Source: Myxococcus terminator_A (lineage in GTDB: Bacteria; Myxococcota; Myxococcia; Myxococcales; Myxococcaceae). Taken from it: a stretch of DNA of 64,000 bases. Under the pieces are notes generated by a model. The model had not been told where the DNA came from and ran no database searches. It saw nothing but the letters and a program-made list of their open reading frames with translations. Below are positions 37,801-44,651 of the stretch, piece after piece. A program made the position numbers and the translations under genes. The stretch spans positions 1-64,000 of the forward strand of contig JBLZWL010000075.1 of the NCBI GenBank assembly GCA_049194865.1, read 5' to 3'. Position 1 is the first letter of the stretch; every line of letters begins with the position of its first letter.

Positions 37801-38295
37801 GTGGTGGACTCGCGCAGCCGTCGGCGGACGATGGTGCCGGACGACGAGCTGAACCATTTCGACGCGGCGAGGACGGCGCGCGAGCTGAATGATGCCGGAG
37901 TGAATGTGCAGCTGGGCGCGCATGGGCAGCGCGAAGGCCTGGCGGCGCACTGGGAGCTGTCGATGTTCGGCCAGGGCGGGATGAAGCCGCTGCAGGCGCT
38001 GCGCGCGGGGACGCTCGGTGGCGCGCGCTACCTGGGCATGGATGGAGAGATTGGCTCGCTGGAGGAGGGGAAGCTGGCGGACCTCATCGTGTTGGACAAG
38101 AACCCGCTGGAAGACCTGATGAACAGCCGCGCGGTGCGCTTCACCATGGTGAACGGGCGGCTGTTCGACGCGGCCACGCTGAACGAGGTGGGGACGCGGC
38201 AGCGGCAGCGCGCGAAGTTCTTCTTCGAGAAGGACGGCAACGAGGGCTGGAGCCCCAAGGCCACCGCGCACACGCATACGCACGAGTGCGACTGA
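34900..38295 (+). CDS. Exported TolB-like beta-propeller/amidohydrolase fusion
   Basis: 1131 residues. A signal peptide (SALCVALLVPGALFA) is followed by a Pro/Ala/Asp-rich linker. Then come PD40/WD40-like blades from about 80 to 660, each with an SPDG-type turn (FSPDGKSIAFTS, WSPDGQFLLARK, LSPDGKSLVYRA). The C-terminal 420 residues are an amidohydrolase TIM-barrel with the metal motif DVHWHG near 765 and a final composite beta-domain (MDGEIGSLEEGKLADLIVLD). It ends with a His-rich tail (HTHTHECD) that could bind a metal. The enzyme acts outside the cytosol on an unknown amide or dipeptide-like substrate. The start is GTG with GAGGACC upstream. Confidence 0.82.
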   Translation: MKRLTSALCVALLVPGALFAAQPAATPPAARQDPLPAPQKKDEAAREAGRAVEVDPNAPSAEAGAKEDKEKDAWKVDAPGFPAKQVDIDVTEGTWMNVDVSPSGDELVFDLLGDIYVLPLAGGEARALTSGVAWDMQPRFSPDGKSIAFTSDRGGGDNLWVMKRDGSDAKAVTQEKFRLLNSPAWSPDGQFLLARKHFTSRRSLGAGEVWMYHRSGGEGVQLTERANEQKDLGEPAFSPDGRYVYFSQDVTPGKTFEYNKDPNGEIYAIQRLDVETKEIDPFVTGPGGSIRPTPSRDGKQLAFIRRVRTKSVLYVTDVASGAERPLYDGLDRDMQETWAIHGVYPTLAWTRDDKALVFWAGGKLQRIDVATKQVTPIPFHVKGTRTIFEAVRSPQVVAPERFSTKMLRWVQVSPKGDRVVYQSLGKLYVKELPGGAPKRLTKQEDHLEFYPSFSRDGRSIVYTTWDDEKLGAIRVVSATGGEGKVLTSKPGYYVEPALSPDGKSLVYRATGDGYLMPGQWSRETGLFVQSASGGTPRRLVRDGEQPHFGARSDRVYFLHVEHKEKEDVRSLKSVGLDGGEERSHLSSGEATELRVSPDERWVAFRENFNAFITPFPKGAKAATVGPEAKALPVAKVSRDAGEYLHWSGDSKSLHWALGPELFTRALNQSFSFVEGAPEKLPAVPEKGVDLSFQVKADAPEGTVALVGGRVITMKGDEVLEQGVVVVRGNRIIAVGPVGKVQVPAGAKVVDVKGKTLMPGLVDVHWHGAMGVEGLMPEQSWVQAASLAFGVTTLHDPSNSSEEVFAASELGRAGALLSPRIFSTGTILYGAAGVGYRAPIDTLDDARSHLRRMKAMGAFSVKSYNQPRRDQRQKVLQAARELNMLVVPEGGSLLQHNLSMVVDGHTGVEHAIPVARIYADVKQLWGKSGTGYTPTLGVAYGGNWGENYWYQKTNVWQDERLLSFVPRRVVDSRSRRRTMVPDDELNHFDAARTARELNDAGVNVQLGAHGQREGLAAHWELSMFGQGGMKPLQALRAGTLGGARYLGMDGEIGSLEEGKLADLIVLDKNPLEDLMNSRAVRFTMVNGRLFDAATLNEVGTRQRQRAKFFFEKDGNEGWSPKATAHTHTHECD

Positions 38296-38313
38296 GCGTC
38301 AGGTGATGTGACG

Positions 38314-38344
38314 CGGGCTCCGGGGGAGTGCCTCCCGGAGCCCG
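38314..38344 (+). terminator. Strong hairpin terminator after the amidohydrolase
   Basis: A perfect 11-bp stem CGGGCTCCGGG/CCCGGAGCCCG with a 9-base loop lies 18 bp after the stop codon. The region after it becomes AT-rich (38,390-38,460) and probably holds the promoter of the next lipoprotein gene. Confidence 0.65.
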
Positions 38345-38487
38345 TGGCCGCTCCCATCGGAAAGGGCCACCTCGACGCCCTCCCGCAGTTTCCGATTATT
38401 CATGGATTGTCGGCTTTGTCTTGAATGTAGGTGTAGTCCCTCCTAAACTGCTCAGACATCGTGGGCAGCACCTGGAGGCTGTGGAAG

Positions 38488-39252
38488 ATGTCGCTGAAAG
38501 TTCAAGGGTTTGGGATGGCCCTGGCCTGTTCGCTGCTGATGGGCGGGTGCTCGTCGGCCCAGGTCGCCGACCCCGACATCGTGCGGCCCGCGCCGGGTGC
38601 GCCGTTCCTGGACAAGCTCCCGGGGCCGATGCTGGGGCCGTTCAGCTCGCCCTCGAGTGCCCTGCTCGCGGCCTGTCGGAAGATCCTCACGAAGCCGAAC
38701 TCGAGCGCGGGGGCTCGGGACCACCAGGACTTCGACGTGAGGTGGCGTGTCTCCAGTGAGTACTGCGCCTGGATGTATTACACGCCGGACCAGCAGTACG
38801 TCGTGAGCAAGCTGACGGACCAGTCGCGAGTCGACCCGTTGCAGCGGAGCAAGAGCTGTCTGCTCCCCTCCAGGGTGGATGATCCTCGCTATCCGCCCGA
38901 CGCCATCCGATACATCTACGCCCTGCACAACCATCCCTATGGCAGCAGCCTGACGGAGAACGACATCCGGTTCATCGTCTCGGAGGGGCTCTCCCATGGC
39001 TTCGAGAGCGAGACGAAGGATGGTCGCTTGCGGCTCTCCATCGTCGCCTTCTTCTCTCGAAACGCGTCGGAGCCGTCGTGTGACGGCTTCCACCAGTACA
39101 TCCCGCTGACCGGTCAGTTGTTGAAGTGGACGCGCGGTGGGTCGAGCTGGCAGTGCGAGCAGACGGGCTCGGTGCGCTGGTCGGATGCTGATACACGAAC
39201 GTTCTCGGTCCAGAAGGGAAGCTCGCCGTGCGAGGGGAGCAAGACGCCATGA
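38488..39252 (+). CDS. JAMM/DUF4329-like lipoprotein with HNHP motif
   Basis: 254 residues. The leader ends MGGC (Cys21), a lipobox, so it is probably lipid-anchored. Near 147-159 lies HNHPYGSSLTEND, close to the HxHP...S/TxxD zinc motif of JAMM/MPN and DUF4329 domains. Cys pairs (CRKIL, EYCAW, SCLLP, SCDGF) may form disulfides. The ending has CDGFHQYIPLTGQLLK. Its gene overlaps the next lipoprotein gene by four bases (ATGA). It is paralogous to the protein at 41940-42620, which lacks these His residues. A peptidase role is plausible but not shown. The start at 38488 follows GGAGG. Confidence 0.7.
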   Translation: MSLKVQGFGMALACSLLMGGCSSAQVADPDIVRPAPGAPFLDKLPGPMLGPFSSPSSALLAACRKILTKPNSSAGARDHQDFDVRWRVSSEYCAWMYYTPDQQYVVSKLTDQSRVDPLQRSKSCLLPSRVDDPRYPPDAIRYIYALHNHPYGSSLTENDIRFIVSEGLSHGFESETKDGRLRLSIVAFFSRNASEPSCDGFHQYIPLTGQLLKWTRGGSSWQCEQTGSVRWSDADTRTFSVQKGSSPCEGSKTP

Positions 39253-39830
39253 AACATCTGCTCCTTCCATTGCTGATGCTGCTGTCGAGCTGTGTGCGGC
39301 ATGCGGGGGCCCGCACCGCGAATCTTCCGGAGGACCCGTCCATCCAGTTTCCGGAGGCGCTGGGACAGGACGCCATCTCCCTGGGCGCGGAGGGACAACC
39401 CTATGTGCTGGATGGCGCGATGCTCGGCGCGCTCTCGATTGCCGCCAATGACTTCCTGCCGTTGGAGTCGCGTGAGCGCTCGTGCTGGAACCGGCAGGAG
39501 TCGTACCTGTATCGCGTGCTCCGGCAGGGGGACGTGTTCTTCGTGAGCATCTCCGCGAACCCCACGGCGTGCGGTGCGGAGCCGCGCATGCTGGATGGTG
39601 GCGGTGCGTACGCCATCGGCATGGATGGGCGCATCCTCCGGCGTCGCTTCGATGGAGAGCCGGAGACGTTGGTTCCGGGCGGGTCCACGCCGGATGCGGG
39701 CACGGAGCCCGATGCGGGCACGGCTCCTGAAGCCCCGGACGCGGGTATCCCCGTCGGGGATACGACGTGGGGCAAGCCGCTCCAGCCGGTTCCCTCCTGG
39801 TGGACGGATGCGGGGGCGGCGCCCCGCTAA
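39249..39830 (+). CDS. Small lipoprotein, paralogue of the one at 388-807
   Basis: 193 residues. The leader LLLPLLMLLSSC is a lipobox with Cys14. The central domain (GAMLGALSIAANDFLP, CWNRQESYLYRV, DVFFVSISANPTAC, GGAYAIGMDGRIL) matches the lipoprotein at 388-807. A Pro/Asp/Ala-rich tail ends in TDAGAAPR. It overlaps the upstream JAMM-like gene (ATGA), so the two products are made together and may act together at the envelope. The function is unknown. Confidence 0.72.
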   Translation: MKHLLLPLLMLLSSCVRHAGARTANLPEDPSIQFPEALGQDAISLGAEGQPYVLDGAMLGALSIAANDFLPLESRERSCWNRQESYLYRVLRQGDVFFVSISANPTACGAEPRMLDGGGAYAIGMDGRILRRRFDGEPETLVPGGSTPDAGTEPDAGTAPEAPDAGIPVGDTTWGKPLQPVPSWWTDAGAAPR

Positions 39831-39844
39831 AGTTCAGCGTCGAG

Positions 39845-39875
39845 GGCTCCGGGGACGCATGTGGACCCCGGAGCC
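39845..39875. terminator. Bidirectional terminator between convergent lipoprotein genes
   Basis: A perfect 10-bp stem GGCTCCGGGG/CCCCGGAGCC with an 11-base loop lies in the 62-bp gap between the two convergent genes. Confidence 0.6.
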
Positions 39876-39892
39876 GGTGTGCCGTCCGAAAG

Positions 39893-40486
39893 TCAGGGGA
39901 TGAGGGTCAGCGCCAGCGTCTGGAGGGCCGTGTATTGAGGAAGCCCTTCGGGGGAGGCGCAGGCATTCTCCAGGTCGGCGGTGACGAAGGTCAGGGTGCG
40001 CACGGCGGTGGCTCCCGCGTACTTGCCGGAGACGACCGTGCCAATCTGGGCTGTCTCCTTGACGGAAGAACCTCCGCTGATGACGACCTGGGTGAGCGAG
40101 AGCTGAGACGTCTCACCCGTGTTCCAGACGACGTTCACCGTGCCTCCGCGGATGCCGAGCAGATCATCGCAGGCGAGGCTCGGTCGGAGCGCGGCGGGGA
40201 AGTTCGTGGTGCCGGACGTCACGGGGCTGGTCAGCAGGCTGATGCAGTTGGTGAGGCTGCCGACGCCCGAGACGGTCGTGGCCTGGGGGGTGTTGGTGAG
40301 GGGCGGAGAGAAGGAGATGGTCGTCGTCCCGAGCGGACACACCACCGTGCCGAGCAGCGGCGCCTCGCTGGACTCCAGCGAGGACTCGGGTGAAGGCATG
40401 GGGGCGTTGTCGGTGCCACAAGCCGAGAGGGTGCTGGAGACCAGGAAGAACGTCGTGAGCCACAGCCAGGATTGTCGTGTGCGCAT
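39893..40486 (-). CDS. Lipoprotein of unknown function (197 aa)
   Basis: The leader WLTTFFLVSSTLSAC is a lipobox. The mature part starts with a Ser/Pro/Glu linker and a beta-rich domain with CPLGTTTISFSPPLTNTPQ and the segments SVSGVGSLTNC-like, FPAALRPSLACDDLL and GTVNVVWNTGETS. Cys residues may form disulfides. No family is recognised. Start 40486 is chosen at the signal peptide. It is upstream of and divergent from nothing obvious except the DoxX gene on the same strand. Confidence 0.65.
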   Translation of the reverse strand: MRTRQSWLWLTTFFLVSSTLSACGTDNAPMPSPESSLESSEAPLLGTVVCPLGTTTISFSPPLTNTPQATTVSGVGSLTNCISLLTSPVTSGTTNFPAALRPSLACDDLLGIRGGTVNVVWNTGETSQLSLTQVVISGGSSVKETAQIGTVVSGKYAGATAVRTLTFVTADLENACASPEGLPQYTALQTLALTLIP

Positions 40487-40631
40487 GTCCACCTCGGAGT
40501 TGAAGGTGGAGACACCGTAACGGTGCATCGCACGGCGGTCGCATGTGGCTCGGGGACCTTAGCGGCTGTGAGTCATTGGGCTTGTACCCACGTCCAATGC
40601 GCGGAGCCCGCAGCGTCCCCTGCTGCGGGGT

Positions 40632-41174
40632 TCATGCGGTGGCGCGAGCGGCGAGCTTTCGCGACAGCAGCGCATCGAGCGAGAAGCGCCCGGGCCCCGC
40701 GGTGAGCAGCAGCACGGACACGGCGATGTACAGCGTCGCCAGCTCCGAGGAGCCCGAGCCTCCCGCGCTACGTCCCCCCGCGCGGACGAGCCAGGTGGGC
40801 AGCCCACCGAACGACTCGCCCGGGCCGGTGGTGACTCCCATCACGCTGAGCCGGATGAACGGGTCGCCCATGGGAATGTGCGCGATGGCGATTCCCACGA
40901 GCATCGTCACGGCGACGCCCAGCGCGGCCAGCGGTGTCGCGACTCCCACCATCCACGCCAGCCCGCCGAAGAACTCGGCGGCGGCGCCGAGGAACTGGAG
41001 CATGCCGGGCACGGGCGCGCCTTCTCCCATCCACGTGAAGGGCATCACCATCTTCCCCGCGCCATGCAGGGCCATGAGCCCGCCGGTGAGGACCCGCAGC
41101 ACGAGCAGTCCCGTGGACAGCGAGCGATTGGCGGGACGAGGGTCGACCAGGAAGTGGGACAGTTGAAGCGTCAT
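40632..41174 (-). CDS. DoxX-family membrane protein
   Basis: 180 residues with four predicted membrane segments. The family motif is visible in LLVLRVLTGGLMALHGAGKM near 25-45, followed by LGAAAEFFGGLAWMVG and LAALGVAVTMLVGIAIAH. DoxX proteins are small inner-membrane proteins, some linked to oxidative-stress or quinone-related complexes. The gene overlaps the TetR gene by four bases (ATGA), so it is the regulated partner of that TetR protein. Confidence 0.85.
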   Translation of the reverse strand: MTLQLSHFLVDPRPANRSLSTGLLVLRVLTGGLMALHGAGKMVMPFTWMGEGAPVPGMLQFLGAAAEFFGGLAWMVGVATPLAALGVAVTMLVGIAIAHIPMGDPFIRLSVMGVTTGPGESFGGLPTWLVRAGGRSAGGSGSSELATLYIAVSVLLLTAGPGRFSLDALLSRKLAARATA

Positions 41175-41776
41175 CTGGATTTCTCCGGGGAGTCGTTCTC
41201 CAGCAGCGACAGGGCGAAGCGCAGGGAGGAGCGGACGAGCGCGGAGTCAGGCTCCGTCTTGCCCACCACGCTCATCCCTTGCACGAGCACGACGAGGTGC
41301 GCGGCCAGCTCCCGCGAGTCATGTCGTCGACTGAGGAGTCCCTGCTCCTGGGCTTCAACGATTGCGGGCTCCAGGGCGGCGGCGAGCTTCGCGAAGGATT
41401 GTCCGACCACGGCACGCACCTCGGGGTCATGCGGCGCGACCTCCGCCGCGGTGTTGGCGAGCAGGCAGCCTCGTGTACGTCCCGGCCCCGTGCAGCCCTT
41501 GCCGCGCACGCGCAGGTAGTGCTCCAGGCCGGCGCGGGGATTGGCGCCATGGGACAGCAGCTCTCGAATCTGCACCGTGCTCTGGTCCGCGTAGCGGCGC
41601 AGCGAGGCGAGGAATAGCGCGCGCTTGTCCCCGAAGGCGGCATACAGGCTGCCCTTCAGGACGCCCGTTCCCGTCTCCAAATCTCGGACTGACACGGCGT
41701 GGTAGCCGGTCGTCCAGAATTGCTCGATGGCGCGGTCCAGCACCGCGTCCTCATCGAAAGTCTTGGGTCGCCCCAT
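41171..41776 (-). CDS. TetR-family regulator of the DoxX gene
   Basis: 201 residues. An N-terminal helix-turn-helix at about 8-55 (FDEDAVLDRAIEQFWTTGYHAVSVRDLETGTGVLKGSLYAAFGDKRALF) is followed by the ligand domain with GCLLANTAAEVAPHDPEVR, typical of the YxaF/AcrR-like TetR subgroup. It is the first gene of a two-gene operon with doxX. Two half-symmetric TTGGACGA...TCAA sites lie 38-80 bp upstream, so autorepression is likely. The inducer is unknown; DoxX partners suggest an electrophile or quinone signal. Confidence 0.85.
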   Translation of the reverse strand: MGRPKTFDEDAVLDRAIEQFWTTGYHAVSVRDLETGTGVLKGSLYAAFGDKRALFLASLRRYADQSTVQIRELLSHGANPRAGLEHYLRVRGKGCTGPGRTRGCLLANTAAEVAPHDPEVRAVVGQSFAKLAAALEPAIVEAQEQGLLSRRHDSRELAAHLVVLVQGMSVVGKTEPDSALVRSSLRFALSLLENDSPEKSR

Positions 41777-41813
41777 GCCGTGCTCCTCGCGAGACCCATC
41801 GGGCCACGCGTTA

Positions 41814-41855
41814 TTGGACGATCGTTCAAATACTGATTGTTGGACGAATGGTCAA
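41814..41855. promoter_or_regulatory. Two TetR half-palindromic operators upstream of the TetR-DoxX operon
   Basis: TTGGACGATCGTTCAA at 41814-41829 is a 16-bp near-palindrome. A second copy, TTGGACGAATGGTCAA, lies at 41840-41855. Both sit just before the TetR gene, in the shared region with the divergent JAMM-paralogue gene, so either gene could be controlled. Confidence 0.55.
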
Positions 41856-41939
41856 GTTCGAGCGACGGGAACGGCCTCACGGGCGGGCGTGTCGAAGGAG
41901 TCCACGCTGGATGTGGGCAGGTCCGAGAGGTGCCGACAC

Positions 41940-42620
41940 ATGTGGGTGGTTGGAAGGTGGGGGCTCGTCGCGCTGCTGATGGGGATGGCTCTGCCGATGG
42001 GCTCCGACATGGTGAGTCCTGTCCTGGGAGACCCGTTGCTGGAGACGTTTCCGGGGCTGGGGATTGGTCCCTACAAGGACTACCTGGAGGCGTTGGTCGA
42101 GGCGTGCCACTACGTCCAGGCGAAGCCCGCGGAACGCGAGGGCCCGTCGTGTCTCTGGCTGTACTACAGCAGGGAGCAGCCGTATTTCATGGGCAGGCTG
42201 TCGAAGCCATTGAAGGTGGACCCGGAGCGGGACAGCACGAGCTGCCTGCTGCCGTGGAGGCTGGATGACCCGCGCTATCCGCCAGGGTCATCCAGGAACA
42301 CGACGGTCCTGTACGGCGGTGTCCATGGAAGTGAGCTGTCGGAGGACGAGCTCTACTTCATGGTGTTGGAAGGGGATCGCCACGGCATCGAGAACGAGTC
42401 AGGCCGTGGGAGTGCGTGGCTCTCCATCGCGCTCACCATCGCGAGGAATGCCAGGACGCCCTCGTGTGATGGGTTCCACGAATACATCCCCATCACCGGG
42501 CAGGTATTCAGGCGGATGCGCTCGGCCGAGGGCTGGCGGTGCGAGGTGACCGGCGAGGTGCGCTGGGAAGATGCGAAGCTCACCGTGAAGCGCATGCGGC
42601 GCCCGTGTCAGACGCCGTGA
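41940..42620 (+). CDS. Exported paralogue of the JAMM-like lipoprotein, without the metal site
   Basis: 226 residues, with a hydrophobic leader MWVVGRWGLVALLMGMALPM. The rest aligns with the protein at 38488-39252: SCLLPWRLDDPRYPP against SCLLPSRVDDPRYPP, and SCDGFHEYIPITGQ against SCDGFHQYIPLTGQ. At the metal site it has LYGGVHGSELSEDEL where the other has LHNHPYGSSLTENDI. So both His become Tyr and Gly and the Asp becomes Glu, a loss of catalytic residues. It may serve as an inhibitor, chaperone or binding protein. No lipobox Cys is visible, unlike its paralogue. Confidence 0.7.
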   Translation: MWVVGRWGLVALLMGMALPMGSDMVSPVLGDPLLETFPGLGIGPYKDYLEALVEACHYVQAKPAEREGPSCLWLYYSREQPYFMGRLSKPLKVDPERDSTSCLLPWRLDDPRYPPGSSRNTTVLYGGVHGSELSEDELYFMVLEGDRHGIENESGRGSAWLSIALTIARNARTPSCDGFHEYIPITGQVFRRMRSAEGWRCEVTGEVRWEDAKLTVKRMRRPCQTP

Positions 42621-42636
42621 AGCACCTGCGCGAGAC

Positions 42637-42723
42637 TCACGAAGTGGTGGAGTCAGCGCGGATGATGACGAACTGAACCTGTGCATCGAGCAACAGCCTC
42701 AAAAGCTCAGGAGTCCGCTGCAT
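42637..42723 (-). pseudogene. Truncated nucleotidyltransferase-like gene start
   Basis: A 28-residue frame begins MQRTPELLRLLLDAQVQFVI and then hits a stop. Its first 20 residues look like the start of MNT-type nucleotidyltransferases (LLRxLxxAGVxFVxxGG). The start overlaps the end of the preceding small gene by 17 bases, as in intact pairs of this kind. The GG-containing catalytic region is absent, replaced by a short tail before the stop. It is most simply a 3'-deleted partner gene. Confidence is limited by its length. Confidence 0.45.
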
Positions 42724-42913
42724 CGCTGCTCACATCCTTGGGGCGGAGTGCTTCGTACAGCTCCGTCATGCGCTGTAACTGCTCGATGCGCTCCGTCGGA
42801 GTGAGCTCGAGGTTCTGTAGCAGAAGGGACACGTCCACGCCCGCATCGATGGCGGCGTCCCAGTGAGAGCCATAGCTGGGAAAAGACTGCCGGAGCAGGT
42901 CCCGCATATCCAT
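42707..42913 (-). CDS. Small protein of the nucleotidyltransferase-partner type
   Basis: 68 residues beginning MDMRDLLRQSFPSYG and containing NLELTPTERIEQLQRMTELYEAL. The LTPTER(I)xxxQR pattern is common in short helical proteins encoded just before MNT-type nucleotidyltransferases in Deltaproteobacteria. Here the partner is truncated (42637-42723), so the protein may be left without its normal target. No ribosome site stands out. Confidence 0.6.
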   Translation of the reverse strand: MDMRDLLRQSFPSYGSHWDAAIDAGVDVSLLLQNLELTPTERIEQLQRMTELYEALRPKDVSSDAADS

Positions 42914-43044
42914 GGCCCTACTCTAGGTCGGGAGCGTCTTGTCTGCAGCACTCCTCGACTCCCGCTGCCGGCCACGTCACAGGAGGACCTGGCGGGCCTT
43001 CCAGCAGAGGGCCCGCTTCACTCCTCGCTGTCCGAGGCTCTCGC

Positions 43045-44529
43045 TCAGGGCGAAGCGCTGGAGGCGTTGGCCCCGCACTTCGCTTCAAAGAGCTGGAGCC
43101 TTTCGCGCAGCTGCTTGCGGTAGGAGTCCGGGGTGGACTCGTGCAGCATGTCCAGCGCGCGGCGCTGGAGTCCGAGCGCCTCCTTGCAGCGGTCCAACTG
43201 GAAGGACATCGCCGCCTGGAGCATCAGCGCGAAGGGGTCTCCCGGTGCGAGTTCCACCGCGCGACGGGCCACGGGGAGTCCCTTCTCGGGCTGTCGGGTC
43301 TGCTGGTAGTGGGCGGCGAGGCTGGCGAGGATGCGCGAGTCGTTGGGCAGCAGCTCGGCGGCACGCTGGCGGGCCTGCTCCAGCGGCTGGCTTTCGCCGT
43401 TCGGGTCCAGGTGCTCCGCCAGCAAATCCCAGGCGCGACCATCGTCGGGGTGTGCCTGCACCAGGGTGCGGGCGCGGGCGAGGTGCTCCGGAGGGTTCTG
43501 ATGGAGCTGCGCGGCGAGCACGGCGACGCTCACGCTGACCGGGTCCTCCTTCAGGCCCTGCTCCACCTCGGCGCGCGCCTTCTGGATGCGCTCTTCCTGG
43601 GGCCGTGCGCCAATGCCATGCAGGTGCATGCGCCCGCGCAGGGCGTGGACATCCGCGGAGTCCAGCTCGCGCACGGTGACGTCCCGGGGCACGGGGGGCA
43701 GGGGCAGGGTGAGGATGGCGGAGCGCCCGCTCCAGACAAACGTGCGCAAATCACCCCGCAGGTCCCCCGCATCCTTGAAGGCGATGTCCCACGCGCTGCG
43801 CGGGTCCTCGGCGCGGGCCAGCCGGGTCTGGAGCTCGTCGAAGCGCTCGGTGTGCATGTTGATGAGGTAGTGCACCCAGACCCAGGCGGACGCGTAGTGC
43901 TGCTGGGTCTCCGCCGCGCTCATCGACTCCTTCTGGTCCCACGCCCAGAGTTCATCGACGTCGAGCCAGCCGTGCTGACGCACATAGGCCAGGCTGTTCT
44001 TGTTCGCCCGACCGAGCACGGCCTCCTGGGTGCTGACCTTGACGTGGGTGGTCTGCAGATACTGGGCGAGCCCCTCCGCCAGCCACCGTGACTGGCGCAG
44101 CAGCACGTGTCGGCTCAGCTCGTGCGCCAGCTCATGGGTCTGCAGCTCCTGCTCGGGCCCGTCGTCCAGCAGATAGCCCTCGCCCGACATCACGAGCAGC
44201 GTGCCCTGCTGTGTCGGCGCCACGAAGCCCACGTAGTTGCCTTCGATGAACTCCTTGAGCTCATTGGCATTGCGCAGAAGGATGACGTCCACGGTGCCGG
44301 GAGGATTGAAGTCCGTCCCCCACGCCAGCAGCAGGGCCCGACGGAGCTTCTCCAGCTCGAGCGCCGTCGCGGTGGCCGACTGGGGCGTCAGGTTCGTCTG
44401 GATGCGGAAGTGCTCGCTCTGGACTTCAGACCAGGGCCGCCCGCCTTCACGTGGACACAGCGCGCGGGAGCCCGCGCAGCCGGTGGAGAGCACCAGGACC
44501 AGGCTCAGGAAGACAACATGGAAGTTCAT
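43045..44529 (-). CDS. Lipoprotein with gluzincin-like peptidase motif and TPR repeats
   Basis: 494 residues. The leader VVFLSLVLVLSTGC is a lipobox (Cys18). The motif HELAHELSR places His132, Glu133 and His136 in HExxH, with WLAEGLAQY (Glu152) fitting the third zinc ligand; this resembles DUF1570-type peptidase domains. The C-terminal half, about 290-485, is made of tetratricopeptide-type helices (RARTLVQAHPDDGRAWDLLAEHL, ASLAAHYQQTRQPEKGLPVAR). The protein is probably a lipid-anchored peptidase-like protein with a scaffold part. Activity is inferred from the motif only. Confidence 0.75.
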   Translation of the reverse strand: MNFHVVFLSLVLVLSTGCAGSRALCPREGGRPWSEVQSEHFRIQTNLTPQSATATALELEKLRRALLLAWGTDFNPPGTVDVILLRNANELKEFIEGNYVGFVAPTQQGTLLVMSGEGYLLDDGPEQELQTHELAHELSRHVLLRQSRWLAEGLAQYLQTTHVKVSTQEAVLGRANKNSLAYVRQHGWLDVDELWAWDQKESMSAAETQQHYASAWVWVHYLINMHTERFDELQTRLARAEDPRSAWDIAFKDAGDLRGDLRTFVWSGRSAILTLPLPPVPRDVTVRELDSADVHALRGRMHLHGIGARPQEERIQKARAEVEQGLKEDPVSVSVAVLAAQLHQNPPEHLARARTLVQAHPDDGRAWDLLAEHLDPNGESQPLEQARQRAAELLPNDSRILASLAAHYQQTRQPEKGLPVARRAVELAPGDPFALMLQAAMSFQLDRCKEALGLQRRALDMLHESTPDSYRKQLRERLQLFEAKCGANASSASP

Positions 44530-44651
44530 GCGCGGGGTTCTGGCATGAACGCCAGGAAAAGGAGAAGAGACTCGCCGAGGGGGGAGGCAGGGAGGCTTGA
44601 GGCCCCCCGCGTGAAGTCAGCGCCCCGTGGGATGCCCTGACGTCTCCGCCG

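Noticed and set aside
36685..38283. 532-codon minus-strand frame inside the amidohydrolase gene
   Set aside because: It is rich in Arg, His and Val with no motif, and mirrors the codon pattern of the plus-strand gene, which has clear domains.
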